Assembly: GCF_009873495.1 (NCBI RefSeq)
Contig: NZ_CP046703.1
Location: 5,608,501 to 5,672,500, forward strand
Origin: Nostoc sp. ATCC 53789
Lineage (GTDB): Bacteria > Cyanobacteriota > Cyanobacteriia > Cyanobacteriales > Nostocaceae
DNA length: 64,000 nucleotides
Reading direction: 5' to 3'
Part shown: in pieces, positions 20,110 to 29,139 of the stretch
Layout: every line of letters starts with the position of its first letter
Numbering within the stretch: the first letter of the stretch is position 1
Translations under genes and position numbers: made by a program
The notes under the pieces: generated by a model
Told to the model about the DNA's origin: nothing
Databases searched by the model: none
What the model saw: the letters and a program-made list of their open reading frames with translations, nothing else

Positions 20110-20763
20110 TCAATAAGCACCAGTTTTTTTCAATACTACCGAGATAGTTTTAATAATCAGACTCAGATCATAACTTACAGACCACTTGCGTTGATAATCT
20201 ATATCCATTTTGACGATGGTTTCAAAGTCTGTAATACTCGAACGACCATTAGCCTGCCATTCTCCGGTAATGCCTGGTTTGACTCGTAATCTATCCCAGT
20301 GATGTGGATCGTAATTGCTGACTTCATCAGGAGTGGGTGGACGAGTCCCAACTAAACTCATGTCCCCTACCAGAACATTCCAAAATTGGGGAAATTCATC
20401 TAAACTGGTACGCCGCAAAAATTTACCCATAGGAGTAATGCGAGGATCGTCAACAGATTTAAAGATGTGACCTTTGGCTTGATTTTTAACCAAATGCTTG
20501 ACTTTATCAGCATCTACGATCATGGAGCGGAATTTCCAGATGCGAAAAGTTTTTCCGTTCAAACCACAGCGAATTTGAGAATAAAATATTGGACTTGGCT
20601 CATGAATAAAGGTAGCAATCGCCACAGGAATTGCTACCAGAAACGTGATTATTAGCCCCACAATGGCTCCAACAATGTCAATTAACCGTTTTCTTAGGCT
20701 TAAAGTTGAAGGGTGTAAAGGCTGTTGCGAACAATTAACTGAATAAAGAGAAAGATTATTCAC
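20110..20763 (-). CDS. Bacterial sugar transferase (exopolysaccharide biosynthesis)
   Basis: A 217-aa undecaprenyl-phosphate sugar-1-phosphate transferase-like protein. A hydrophobic N-terminal segment (about residues 27-52, IVGAIVGLIITFLVAIPVAI) precedes the catalytic core: QIRCGLNGKTFRIWKFRSM, DPRITPMGKFLRRTSLDEFPQ, GDMSLVGTRPPTPDEV and KPGITGEWQANGRSS. It lacks the large N-terminal sensor domain of WbaP-type enzymes. The start ATG is at 20763. It faces the opposite way to the permease gene. Having two such transferases in 8 kb suggests two polysaccharide pathways, or replacement of one by the other. Confidence 0.92.
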   Translation of the reverse strand: MNNLSLYSVNCSQQPLHPSTLSLRKRLIDIVGAIVGLIITFLVAIPVAIATFIHEPSPIFYSQIRCGLNGKTFRIWKFRSMIVDADKVKHLVKNQAKGHIFKSVDDPRITPMGKFLRRTSLDEFPQFWNVLVGDMSLVGTRPPTPDEVSNYDPHHWDRLRVKPGITGEWQANGRSSITDFETIVKMDIDYQRKWSVSYDLSLIIKTISVVLKKTGAY

Positions 20764-21211
20764 AAGGTCTAACTTATTTTATAACAGGGGTTTTAGCATC
20801 AGTAGTGTAGACGTGGAGATAATTGATAGACGATTTATTTTTACTGCTCTTGTCTTTACCACCGAGTGTTAATATACACAAAATTTAAACAATATAAAAA
20901 CCGAAAACCCAAAGTTTACAGAATCTTCCAATTGAAGTTATAGATTGTAAATTTACAGTATTTTCATCCATCAAATAAAAAAGCTATTGCTAATGGTACA
21001 CATCAAAAAATTACCATACTTAAGTACTAGTAGTACTTTGCAAAATTCAAAATGCTTATGACATAATACTAACCCTTTGTGAAACTACACAAAATCAGGC
21101 TTGATCAGGCTTGAGACAATATCCCGTTGTTCTGGAGCAAGCTCAGATTTAATAGTTATAAGCATTTTGAATTTTGAATAGTATCCTTATTTCTAGGGAG
21201 ATGTACTAGTC
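20764..21211. other. Gene-free gap with a MITE-like inverted repeat
   Basis: Perfect 19-bp inverted repeats caaaattcaaaatgcttat (21041-21059) and its complement (21159-21177) delimit a 137-bp non-coding element. The rest of the gap is AT-rich; the start of the minus-strand sugar transferase gene is at its left edge, so its promoter should lie at about 20770-20850. Confidence 0.65.
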
Positions 21212-24200
21212 TCAATCATGAACCTCTAAGGCGAAATTCACTGTATATGGTTCTTCTAATGATTGCTGGTTACTAGCCTTGATAGCATCTAGATAGCGAC
21301 GCAAATGCAACAGTTGTTGAGAATTGGGACGATAGGTAAGGCTCCCTTGTTTTTCAAAAAGTGGTGCTGTGGCGATCGCCTGATAGTCAGGATTTTCTTG
21401 TGAACTCTGGGTTAGCCAAGTTGAATCTATAGCTGAAGGTATCAATCCTGAAGGGAGTTCACCTTCCAAAAAAGCTAGCAGGCGTTGCTGACAAGTGCGA
21501 GTATTGATCCCGCGACTCTCAAATAACTGGATAACTTCACCGAAAGATAAGGGCCGATCTGGTAGCAGCCGCAGCAATTCGGTAAATAAGAAATAATCAG
21601 TGTACTGTTGTCTGGGTATATCTAATATCTGGGGATGTAAAGGCAGCATCGCTAAACCATAAGCAACCCGACTGCAATTAGGAGCGCCATTTTCGCCAAG
21701 ATATAAATCTTGAATAATCTTGGTGCTGGGGAGTTTTTGCTTTAACCAACGGTTTACTGTCCCAACACAAGCCACACCACCAGTCAGGATAGCTTGATTA
21801 ATAGATTCTGTCGGGATACCACGAGCTACCAATAATTTGTTGAGTTCTCGGTTCAGGCGGCGCACAAAGGGAATAAATACCTGGCTTTCTAAGTCTCGTC
21901 GCTGCAAAATCCACTGCTGATCGGCTAATTCCAGGGTAAAAGATTCTTGGTGCTGCAAAATCAGCTTCAGAGCCAGTGCCGCATCTAATACCGCCTGTCC
22001 CAGTAGAGAACTTTCTAGACGCTGCTGAAGACGAATTCGCGCGGTAATATCTGGTTCTCCGACTCTCGGTAGTTCTAATTCTTCCAACCCTAAACTCTGC
22101 CAGCGCATTTGGTCTAAACCGGGAATTGACGGTTGCCATTGCCAAGGATTACTGCTAGTAGTTTTGCGGTCGCTTTGTGTTTCTAGGCGTGATTGCCGAG
22201 ATTTAGGTGGTAATAGCAACTGGCAAATAATATCTTGTTCAATTCCCTTGCCAGCATAAGCAAAACTATGGAGCATAAAATCATTGTATGTCAATTGCGG
22301 TAAGCTTTCTGGGACATCAACTAGCAACATTTCTGTGGCAGTTGTCCCAATGTTGATTACCAGAGTGTTACCAACAATCGGATGTTCGCTGGTTTTTGCC
22401 GGCTGAGAACCTTGACGTTCGCTTAATTTTACTTGCTCACCGTTAGCAGCATTGAGTTCTGGGAGTAAACTAGCGATCGCTTCTTCGACAAAAAAGACTT
22501 GCTGCGGATGTTGGATGAGTTTACTGGTCAGTAAAGCTTCCCGCACATTAAAGCGGTATTGTTCCGACCAGCTAGATGGACAGGTGCAAATCACACCAGC
22601 AATATTATTAATAATCTGCGGAAAATCTTGTTCGCCGATCCCAACAGCAGCAGCCATTAAACTAGGGGTGGTACAAGTTTTTTCGGATTTGAGGGTTAAT
22701 AGTAGTTTAGAGAGCGATCGCACAACCCAAATTAAAGGCCCTGCCGAAAATTCATTTAATTGTAAAACAGGTTCCCATTTTTGCCGTTCCTTCTTATAAG
22801 GAATGGCTACTTGTAAATAGGGCTTCAACTGTGCCGAGTAAAGGTTATTTGTTGTCGAATCTGCTGTTGATTTACGTGTTGTAGGAGGAACCGAGTGGTC
22901 AGGTGCTTTATCTTGAGCAACAGCCGCAGGTGCTGTCTGCTCATTGACTTCTATATTTACACTTTCACCCTGGGGTATAGAAGCTGTAGGAAGATAAACC
23001 TCTGTTGGCAAACGAAATGATTCCTGGAATGAACTTGTTCCCGGCGGATTTTCTGCTGACCAGTAAATAGGATGTACAACAAAAGTCGATCTATTTAATA
23101 ATGCGGCAGAAATTCCGGTTGTACCTAAATCAATTCCTAAATACCAAACTGGTTCTAGAACATTGGGCGAAACTTCTGGATTGTTGATGGAGTTGGAAAT
23201 TGAAGATAAAAAACTGTCTTGAATAGGAGTTGTGATTTCCTTTTTTTCTTCAGTTTCTACCTGGGCAACTGTCAAACTTGATAAATCCTCTGTTGAGGTA
23301 TTTTCTGTTTGCGGCTCAGGGTAAGTTGTAGGGATTGTGTCTTGAGTTTTATCAATTAGTTCCGAGGCAATATCCAAATTGGTAGCTGGTTGCGAATCAG
23401 AATTTAGCTGCTGGTCAAAATTAGCCAAATCTCGATCTAATTGCTGCAACTGTTCTTCATCTAAAGAAATCTCAGGTACAACTGGAGTCTGGTTTAACTC
23501 AACAGAAAGCAAGTTTTCTTGTGGTGAAGCAGCAATGTAGTTATCTAAAAAAGGGTCTGGCGGAGCATTGTTGCTCAATATTTCTGGTGGAGCGATACCT
23601 TCGGTGGGCTTCTCTACGAGAGGCTGCGCGTAGCTTGTTTCCCCGTGGGGGTATGCCAAAGCAATTTCTGCTGCTTTCGGAGTAACTGGTGCTGTACTTG
23701 TGCCATTATCCAAAAAGGATGATATTTCCAGCAATTCCTGTTCACTACCTGCATCAGTCAATAGATCAGTTAGTGTATTAATTGTATCAACACTAGCTGG
23801 CTGAGTGTCGAGTTGCGTAGGGGAACTGTCTGTTTGTGGTGTAGAAAAGCTCAGAGGCGAATCTAGCTCAGTATCCTCTGCAAAAAAACTAGCTGGCTGA
23901 GTGTCGAGTTGTGTTGGGGAACTATCTGTTTGTGGTGTAGAAAAGCTTAGAGGCGAATCTAGCTCAGTATCCTCTGCAAAAAAACTAGCTGGCTGAGTGT
24001 CGAGTTGCGTGGGGGAACTGTCTGTTTGTGGTGTAGAAAAGCTCAAAGGCGAATCTAGATCAGTATCTTCTGCAAAAAATAGTTCTTCCTGTGGCTCTGA
24101 TAATAAATCTGTGGCTTCTACTAAAGTCTCTTGAGCTGAAATACCTGTATCTGGTGTCACAACCGCAGAATCAACGTTTTGAGGGACAGATGGACTCTCA

Positions 24201-25426
24201 GCGATTGTCAACGTTGATTGGGAGGCTGTGGAAGCAGATAAGTCATTTGTCAATACATCAAGATTTGGGTTATTAACATCACCGGTACCAAATAAACTGG
24301 CGTAAAGTTGGTCTACTTCATCACCAACTAATGCAGAAATATTTTGCGATAATTCGGTCAGGTTTTCGGAAGATTGAGACGAGTCTATACCAAGCTGCAA
24401 CAGCACTGCATCTAGATCCTCTGTGAGGGTAGTATCCTGTTGCTCAGAATTGATTGTGAGTGGAGATGAAGTTTCTGGCAGGATTGCCTCCAGGTGTTGA
24501 GATGCAACTTCAACAGCGATCGCAGTTGGTTCAGGCAATGATGGTGATATATCAGATTCTACCCTCAGCAAAGATGGCGGGGAAATAGGGGATTGTTGCT
24601 GTAAATGCTGGGTCAAATTGTTGAGAAAGCTGGCCATCAACTCTTCGCCTTGCATTCCCTTGCTATGCATTCTTGCCAGTGCTTGCGACAGTGATTCGTA
24701 ATAAGTATTAATATTGCGCTGTAGTGCCTCAAAGACTACATTCACAGTCCCATCTAGTGATAATAGGCGTTGATCCAACTCCCTGGCTAGCTGGGTTAAC
24801 TGCTCTACACGGTCTACTGATTCTAATAAAGGTTGAGTTACAGAAGTGGCGTGATTAGTTACTTCTGGAGAAATGGCGGAATTTTCCCCCGGTTGTGCTA
24901 ACAGTGGCGTTACAGTGGGCACCAGCCGATTCATGAGTACCTGTAAAAACTCGGTAATCATTTGATCTTGGTTTGTCAACTGTTGCGCTAAGGAGTAGTT
25001 TTGCAATCGCCTTTGCTCTAGTTGCCTAATTTCTTGCATGAGAGCGGCTCGCTCTTGCAATAGCCCTTCTAATTCCGATCGCAATGGCTGGATCAAGCTC
25101 GAAAATTCACTTTTTAATTGTCCGGCTGCAACAGGACTCTCTTCCTGATGGGATTCGAGCGGCGGTAGGGGATACTGGTTATAACCTCGCTCAACAAATT
25201 TTGTTAATAAAGGCGAACGCGGTTCTTCGGAAGAATTATTTGGGATATCGCTCTCTAATGCTTCTTTTTCTTGGAGCCTCACCAAGAAGTTGCGAATTCG
25301 TTCTAAAACTTCTTTAGGTTCCTGCCCCTGACCAGGCAGAAATCTAGACAAGCGCTTGCCACCACTGGCAAGTAAGTTGTCAATGTCTGCGATCAGCTTT
25401 TGAATTTCATCTGCACTGGAAGTCAC
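21212..25426 (-). CDS. Hsp70/actin-like ATPase chimera with coiled-coil and repeat region
   Basis: A 1404-aa protein of unknown role. Residues about 1-30 and 115-290 are helical and coiled-coil-like (ELEGLLQERAALMQEIRQLEQRR). Residues about 300-755 are acidic, Ser/Thr/Pro-rich linker including three 32-residue repeats. From about 760, YLGIDLGTTGISAALLN is a phosphate-1 motif of the Hsp70/actin fold, and LTGGVACVGTVNRWL near 1213 matches the adenosine motif; the last 180 residues are unassigned. The usual Hsp70 substrate-binding domain is not recognisable. It is preceded by 680 bp without genes, and nothing adjacent hints at a partner. A scaffold or chaperone-like cytosolic role is possible but unproved. 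Confidence 0.85.
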   Translation of the reverse strand: MTSSADEIQKLIADIDNLLASGGKRLSRFLPGQGQEPKEVLERIRNFLVRLQEKEALESDIPNNSSEEPRSPLLTKFVERGYNQYPLPPLESHQEESPVAAGQLKSEFSSLIQPLRSELEGLLQERAALMQEIRQLEQRRLQNYSLAQQLTNQDQMITEFLQVLMNRLVPTVTPLLAQPGENSAISPEVTNHATSVTQPLLESVDRVEQLTQLARELDQRLLSLDGTVNVVFEALQRNINTYYESLSQALARMHSKGMQGEELMASFLNNLTQHLQQQSPISPPSLLRVESDISPSLPEPTAIAVEVASQHLEAILPETSSPLTINSEQQDTTLTEDLDAVLLQLGIDSSQSSENLTELSQNISALVGDEVDQLYASLFGTGDVNNPNLDVLTNDLSASTASQSTLTIAESPSVPQNVDSAVVTPDTGISAQETLVEATDLLSEPQEELFFAEDTDLDSPLSFSTPQTDSSPTQLDTQPASFFAEDTELDSPLSFSTPQTDSSPTQLDTQPASFFAEDTELDSPLSFSTPQTDSSPTQLDTQPASVDTINTLTDLLTDAGSEQELLEISSFLDNGTSTAPVTPKAAEIALAYPHGETSYAQPLVEKPTEGIAPPEILSNNAPPDPFLDNYIAASPQENLLSVELNQTPVVPEISLDEEQLQQLDRDLANFDQQLNSDSQPATNLDIASELIDKTQDTIPTTYPEPQTENTSTEDLSSLTVAQVETEEKKEITTPIQDSFLSSISNSINNPEVSPNVLEPVWYLGIDLGTTGISAALLNRSTFVVHPIYWSAENPPGTSSFQESFRLPTEVYLPTASIPQGESVNIEVNEQTAPAAVAQDKAPDHSVPPTTRKSTADSTTNNLYSAQLKPYLQVAIPYKKERQKWEPVLQLNEFSAGPLIWVVRSLSKLLLTLKSEKTCTTPSLMAAAVGIGEQDFPQIINNIAGVICTCPSSWSEQYRFNVREALLTSKLIQHPQQVFFVEEAIASLLPELNAANGEQVKLSERQGSQPAKTSEHPIVGNTLVINIGTTATEMLLVDVPESLPQLTYNDFMLHSFAYAGKGIEQDIICQLLLPPKSRQSRLETQSDRKTTSSNPWQWQPSIPGLDQMRWQSLGLEELELPRVGEPDITARIRLQQRLESSLLGQAVLDAALALKLILQHQESFTLELADQQWILQRRDLESQVFIPFVRRLNRELNKLLVARGIPTESINQAILTGGVACVGTVNRWLKQKLPSTKIIQDLYLGENGAPNCSRVAYGLAMLPLHPQILDIPRQQYTDYFLFTELLRLLPDRPLSFGEVIQLFESRGINTRTCQQRLLAFLEGELPSGLIPSAIDSTWLTQSSQENPDYQAIATAPLFEKQGSLTYRPNSQQLLHLRRYLDAIKASNQQSLEEPYTVNFALEVHD
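23783..24083 (-). repeat. 96-bp tandem repeat inside the Hsp70-like gene
   Basis: Three near-identical 96-bp units encode the 32-residue repeat FFAEDTELDSPLSFS...QLDTQPAS (about residues 448-545). The DNA copies differ at only a few positions, so the expansion is recent. Confidence 0.9.
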
Positions 25427-26146
25427 TTTTATTACCTTACCTAAAAACGTATATCAACTAATGTGACAATTAATTTACAGTCACCGTACCCCTGCGAGGA
25501 AGTAAGCTCCCATCTGAGAAGTTTTGAGTGGCAAAAGCTTCTGCTTGGACTTGTGACTGTCATTATGTTATGGATTACTGGGAGTTGTGGCAATCTTGAG
25601 TCAGCGTTTGTTTAAGAAGCTTTGTTTTGCCGCTGATTGGTTGCCCATTTTTGAAAATGGACATGGGGAAACAAACTCTTTTTCTGGTATAATTGTACAT
25701 CTTGATATCAATGCCGTAAGCGAAAATCAAGCTCATAGGTACACGTCGCAAAAGAAAGATTTATTTGAGTCTTGAGAATCATGACTCCCGCCCTTGGAGG
25801 GAATGCAAGACAATAGGACTATGATGTTCTCTTGGCTATTCGTGATTAATTGAGAAGCCCTGACCACACCGCCTAGCGGTTGGTGTGTGGTAGTTCATCA
25901 TAATCAAGTTTGCAGTGCAGCTAGCCCTTGAGCAATATAACTGTCGGCTATAAACTACTTTTTGCAAAACTTTTACCCCGTTTAAACTTATAGGTAAAGA
26001 TTATTTTAGAAAAAGGTTCTTGTCGTATTCTTATGTAGCATAGTTTAGTTTTCTCTTTTAATAGGGAGCTGTGCTTTGATGACTAAGGCTAGAAATGGCG
26101 CTCTTGTTTGTTGTGTGTACATAGCAGCTTCAATAAAAATGTCGTA
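25427..26146. other. 720-bp gap with a TnpB-type right-end relic
   Basis: No intact gene. The middle (25706-25897) holds an IS200/IS605-type relic described separately, with a TATAAT at 25687-25692 just upstream of it. The last 250 bp should hold the promoter of the Crp-family gene. Confidence 0.6.
25706..25897 (+). ncRNA. IS200/IS605 right end with possible TnpB guide-RNA relic, copy A
   Basis: This segment aligns over most of its length with 41678-41873 on the opposite strand: shared blocks AATGCCGTAAGCGAAAA, CAAGCT, ATAGGTA, GTCGCAA, GCCCTTGGAG and the terminal GGTAGTTCA. The terminal hairpin around ACCACACC / GGTGTGTGGT (25863-25891) followed by GGTAGTTCA is characteristic of IS605-type right ends, where the TnpB guide (omega/re) RNA is encoded. 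The first ~70 bases can be read as a decayed TnpB C-terminus (DINAVSENQAHRY). No tnpB remains, so this is a fossil or a solo RNA. Confidence 0.55.
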
Positions 26147-26848
26147 ATGGAAGACCGATATAGCTTGCAAGCACAGGCTAATCCCTGGATGATCACCTCC
26201 GCTCCCTTTTTTCAAGGGTTGCCAGAACCTGCTGTGGAATCAGCCCTTATCCATCTTGTTACCCGCACTCACCCAGCCAATCAGGTAATTCTGCTAGAAA
26301 ATGACTGGGGTGGTTCTGTGTATTTTATTATGGACGGATGGGTCAAAATCCGCACCTACAATCTGGAAGGAAAAGAGGTAACGCTAAATATTCTTGGTAA
26401 AGGGGAATTATTTGGTGAAATGGCGGCGTTAGATGAAGTTCCTCGCTCCACAGATGTGATTACCTTAGCCCCAACAGTAATTGGCAGTATGCCTGCTCAG
26501 GATTTTGTCAAGTTACTTCAGATAGAACCCTTGGCTGGAGTTCGATTAGCACAATTAATGGCACGACGTTTGCGGCAAGTCAATCGCCGATTGCGTCTGC
26601 GGGAATCTGATAGCCAGTCACGAGTGGCAGATACCTTGCTATTTTTGGCAGAGGGACAGGGAAAAAAAGGGCAAACAGGAACCGAAATCCCCAATTTACC
26701 TCATCGAGAATTGAGTAGTTTGAGCGGACTGGCACGGGAAACTGTGACACGAGTATTGACAAGGCTAGAAAAAAAAGGCTTGATTAAACGGGATCAAGAC
26801 ACTATTTGTATTCCCGATTTGTCAGCATTGGAAAGAATGATAGTTTAA
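26147..26848 (+). CDS. Crp/Fnr-family transcriptional regulator
   Basis: A roughly 233-aa DNA-binding regulator. The N-terminal cyclic-nucleotide-binding fold includes VYFIMDGWVKIRTYN and the phosphate-binding cassette GELFGEMAALDEVPRSTDV, which keeps the Glu and Arg-Ser/Thr expected for cAMP binding. The C-terminal winged helix has the recognition region HRELSSLSGLARETVTRVLTRLEKKGLI. It resembles cyanobacterial SYCRP1/AnCrpA-type proteins rather than NtcA, but exact orthology is not provable here. I chose ATG 26147 (MEDRYSLQ) over an upstream TTG at 26108, because the extra residues are not family-like. DUF2232 follows 13 bp downstream, suggesting an operon. Confidence 0.92.
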   Translation: MEDRYSLQAQANPWMITSAPFFQGLPEPAVESALIHLVTRTHPANQVILLENDWGGSVYFIMDGWVKIRTYNLEGKEVTLNILGKGELFGEMAALDEVPRSTDVITLAPTVIGSMPAQDFVKLLQIEPLAGVRLAQLMARRLRQVNRRLRLRESDSQSRVADTLLFLAEGQGKKGQTGTEIPNLPHRELSSLSGLARETVTRVLTRLEKKGLIKRDQDTICIPDLSALERMIV

Positions 26849-26861
26849 GAACTTGTCAAAT

Positions 26862-27602
26862 ATGAGTATTTTAGATTCTCTGCCAGATGAACCGGAGGAA
26901 GAACCATCAACTGAATCTTCAACTCCCCACAATCATTGGTTAAACAAAGAACAACAGTTAATGCCTCCTCAACTCAAGGCTGATGCGCCGTTGAGGATGG
27001 TCGAAACGGCATTTTTAGCCAGTACTGCTAGCTTAATTTGGTTTATTAATTTCTATTTTCCCTTGGGCCCAGTTTTACGGATATTTTTTCCGGTTCCCAT
27101 CGCTCTAGTTTATCTGCGTTGGGGCAAGCGTGCGGCATGGATGGCAGCACTCACCTCTGGGTTACTGCTGACTGTACTGATGGGGCCAGCCCGTAGTTTG
27201 CTGTTTGTCATGCCCTACGGGTTTATGGGCGTGCTTTTGGGAGCGACATGGTATCGTCGTCGTGTTCCCTGGATTGTTTCTATCACCTTGGGTACGCTGT
27301 TGGGTACTTTGGGGGTCTTTTTTAGACTGTGGTTGCTGTCTGTTTTGTCGGGTGAAGACCTGTGGATTTATGTGATTACCCAAGTGACTGAGTTCATTGA
27401 GTGGGTATTTTTGAAGCTGAGTTTATTAGCGAGTCCCAGTGTGTTTTTGATTCAAGTGGGAGCGATCGCTCTAATTTTACTCAACAACTTTATCTACCTT
27501 TTTGTGGTACACCTCGCAGCATGGTTTCTTTTTGACCGTCTGGGCAACCCTATTCCCCGTCCACCACGCTGGGTACAAGTCCTCATGGATTATGAGGGAT
27601 AG
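26862..27602 (+). CDS. DUF2232 domain-containing membrane protein
   Basis: About 246 aa. A polar N-terminus (MSILDSLPDEPEEEP) is followed by about six to seven hydrophobic segments from residue ~55 onward, with FYFPLGPVLRIFFPVPIALVY, typical of DUF2232, an integral membrane family with no settled function that resembles substrate-binding membrane subunits. The ATG at 26862 is preferred to a TTG at 26853. It sits between the Crp-family gene and cobT on the same strand. Confidence 0.88.
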   Translation: MSILDSLPDEPEEEPSTESSTPHNHWLNKEQQLMPPQLKADAPLRMVETAFLASTASLIWFINFYFPLGPVLRIFFPVPIALVYLRWGKRAAWMAALTSGLLLTVLMGPARSLLFVMPYGFMGVLLGATWYRRRVPWIVSITLGTLLGTLGVFFRLWLLSVLSGEDLWIYVITQVTEFIEWVFLKLSLLASPSVFLIQVGAIALILLNNFIYLFVVHLAAWFLFDRLGNPIPRPPRWVQVLMDYEG

Positions 27603-27658
27603 TTATTAGTCATTTGTCCTTTGTCCTTGGTTAAATAATTAGTCCTAACTAATTCCCA

Positions 27659-28873
27659 ATGCCCAATTCCCAAATTCGTATTTATACCCAAAAAGAACAA
27701 GGTGAAGAATGGCTACGACGATATCGTGGTTCTCTGCCCGTATTTGGATGTGTTTTAGGATTTACTGAAACTGGTTTAATTCCAGGGATTTCAGCAGCCG
27801 GTCGTACTCCAGAGGATCGAAAATATACCGCTTGTGCCGATGCCGAGTTTTTGTACTACGGCCCAGAACATAAGCCCCAACATCCTCTACCACCATTAGC
27901 GGCTGGGGCTTCACCTGTGCTGATTTCTCGCGCTGTTTTTGAGTCGCTAAAGATACCAGTTCATTTGTTTAATGCTGGTTTACCCCACCCTCCGGCTGTG
28001 CCATTAATTGACTTGGGTGGCGCTTCTGCTAAGTGTTTAAGTGGAGGCGCTGCTATGGAAATTACAACGGTACACCACTTGTTTAAACAAGGGCTACTTT
28101 GGGGAGAACGCCTTGCTGCCAATATGCAACAGAGTTATGTGATTTTTGGTGAGTGCGTCGTCGGAGGTACTACAACTGCCCTGGCAATCTTAACTGCTTT
28201 GGGTATAGATGCTGCCGGAAAAGTTAACAGTAGCCACCCTATTTGTAACCACGGGCAAAAGTGGGCACTAGTGCAAACAGGGCTAGAGAAAGCAGGGGGC
28301 AGGGGGCAGGGGAGGCAGGGGGAGCAGGGGGAGATAAACTTCCAATCTAAAATCCAAGATCCAAAATCTAAAATCCAAAATTCTGTCGATCCTCTACAAC
28401 TTGTCGCAGCCGTAGGCGATCCCATGCAGGTGGTGGTAGCTGGGATGGCGATCGCAGCTAGTCGTAGTTGTGGTGTAATGCTTGCCGGTGGGACGCAAAT
28501 GCTGGCGGTTTATGCTCTGATGAGTGCGATCGCTCAAGCTTACGCCTTATCATGGCAACCAGAAGCAGTAGTTATAGGCACAACTCGTTGGGTAGCAGAA
28601 GATCCTACTGGGGCTACAGTTGACCTAGCCCTCAGCTTAGAAAAAGGCAACTTGACTCCGAGTGGAAGAACCCCTCCCCTATTAGCAACTGCTCTCAGCT
28701 TTGCTGATTCTCGTTATCCTCAACTGAGAGCTTATGAGCAGGGCTTTGTGAAAGAAGGTATGGGTGCTGGGGCAGCTTGCATAGCCGCCCATCTTAGCCA
28801 AAATTGGCAGCAAGATAAACTTTTAGCAGCTATTGAATCTCAGCTTGAACGGCTAAGTACAGCATTTCATTAG
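27659..28873 (+). CDS. cobT: Nicotinate mononucleotide-dependent phosphoribosyltransferase CobT-like (TIGR00303)
   Basis: A 404-aa member of the cyanobacterial/archaeal CobT-like family thought to activate the lower-ligand base in cobamide synthesis. Conserved stretches include FGCVLGFTETGLIPGISAAG, HLFNAGLPHPPAVPLIDLGG, ECVVGGTTTALAILTALG and GVMLAGGTQMLAVYALM. About 30 residues (GGRGQGRQGEQGEINFQSK and onward, DNA 28294-28383) interrupt the family pattern and consist of intergenic-type repeat DNA inserted in frame. The start ATG at 27659 overlaps an AATGCCC repeat word, so the true start is slightly uncertain. Confidence 0.93.
   Translation: MPNSQIRIYTQKEQGEEWLRRYRGSLPVFGCVLGFTETGLIPGISAAGRTPEDRKYTACADAEFLYYGPEHKPQHPLPPLAAGASPVLISRAVFESLKIPVHLFNAGLPHPPAVPLIDLGGASAKCLSGGAAMEITTVHHLFKQGLLWGERLAANMQQSYVIFGECVVGGTTTALAILTALGIDAAGKVNSSHPICNHGQKWALVQTGLEKAGGRGQGRQGEQGEINFQSKIQDPKSKIQNSVDPLQLVAAVGDPMQVVVAGMAIAASRSCGVMLAGGTQMLAVYALMSAIAQAYALSWQPEAVVIGTTRWVAEDPTGATVDLALSLEKGNLTPSGRTPPLLATALSFADSRYPQLRAYEQGFVKEGMGAGAACIAAHLSQNWQQDKLLAAIESQLERLSTAFH
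28294..28383 (+). repeat. Intergenic-type repeat inserted in frame in cobT
   Basis: A G-rich run (GCAGGGGGCAGGGG type) followed by repeats of AATCTAAAATCCAA. The same motifs are found between genes elsewhere in the window (31845-31880, 51118-51170, 63312-63345 in complement). It adds about 30 low-complexity residues without breaking the frame. Confidence 0.8.
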
Positions 28874-28966
28874 TTTTGTCAGGAATTTGCATCCCTCTGC
28901 GCTTTCTTAAAAATTTCCATTTGTTTCATAGTGAGGAATGCACTAAAAGCTTACTATCGTACACAT

Positions 28967-29005
28967 CACACTATTACATATATTTACGTAATAGTGTGTT
29001 TTACT
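28967..29005 (+). terminator. Terminator after cobT
   Basis: Perfect 11-bp stem CACACTATTAC / GTAATAGTGTG (28967-28977, 28988-28998), loop of ten bases, followed by TTTTACTTTT. It lies about 95 bp after the cobT stop. Confidence 0.8.
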
Positions 29006-29139
29006 TTTCATCAATTTGATAGCTGGATTAGTTGCTTATACTTAAATATATGCCCACGAAACCATCACTTGATATTGAGCCTAAAGGCTTGACTTTCATA
29101 CTTACAGGCATTTTTTAATTCGTTGAACTCAGGTTAAAT

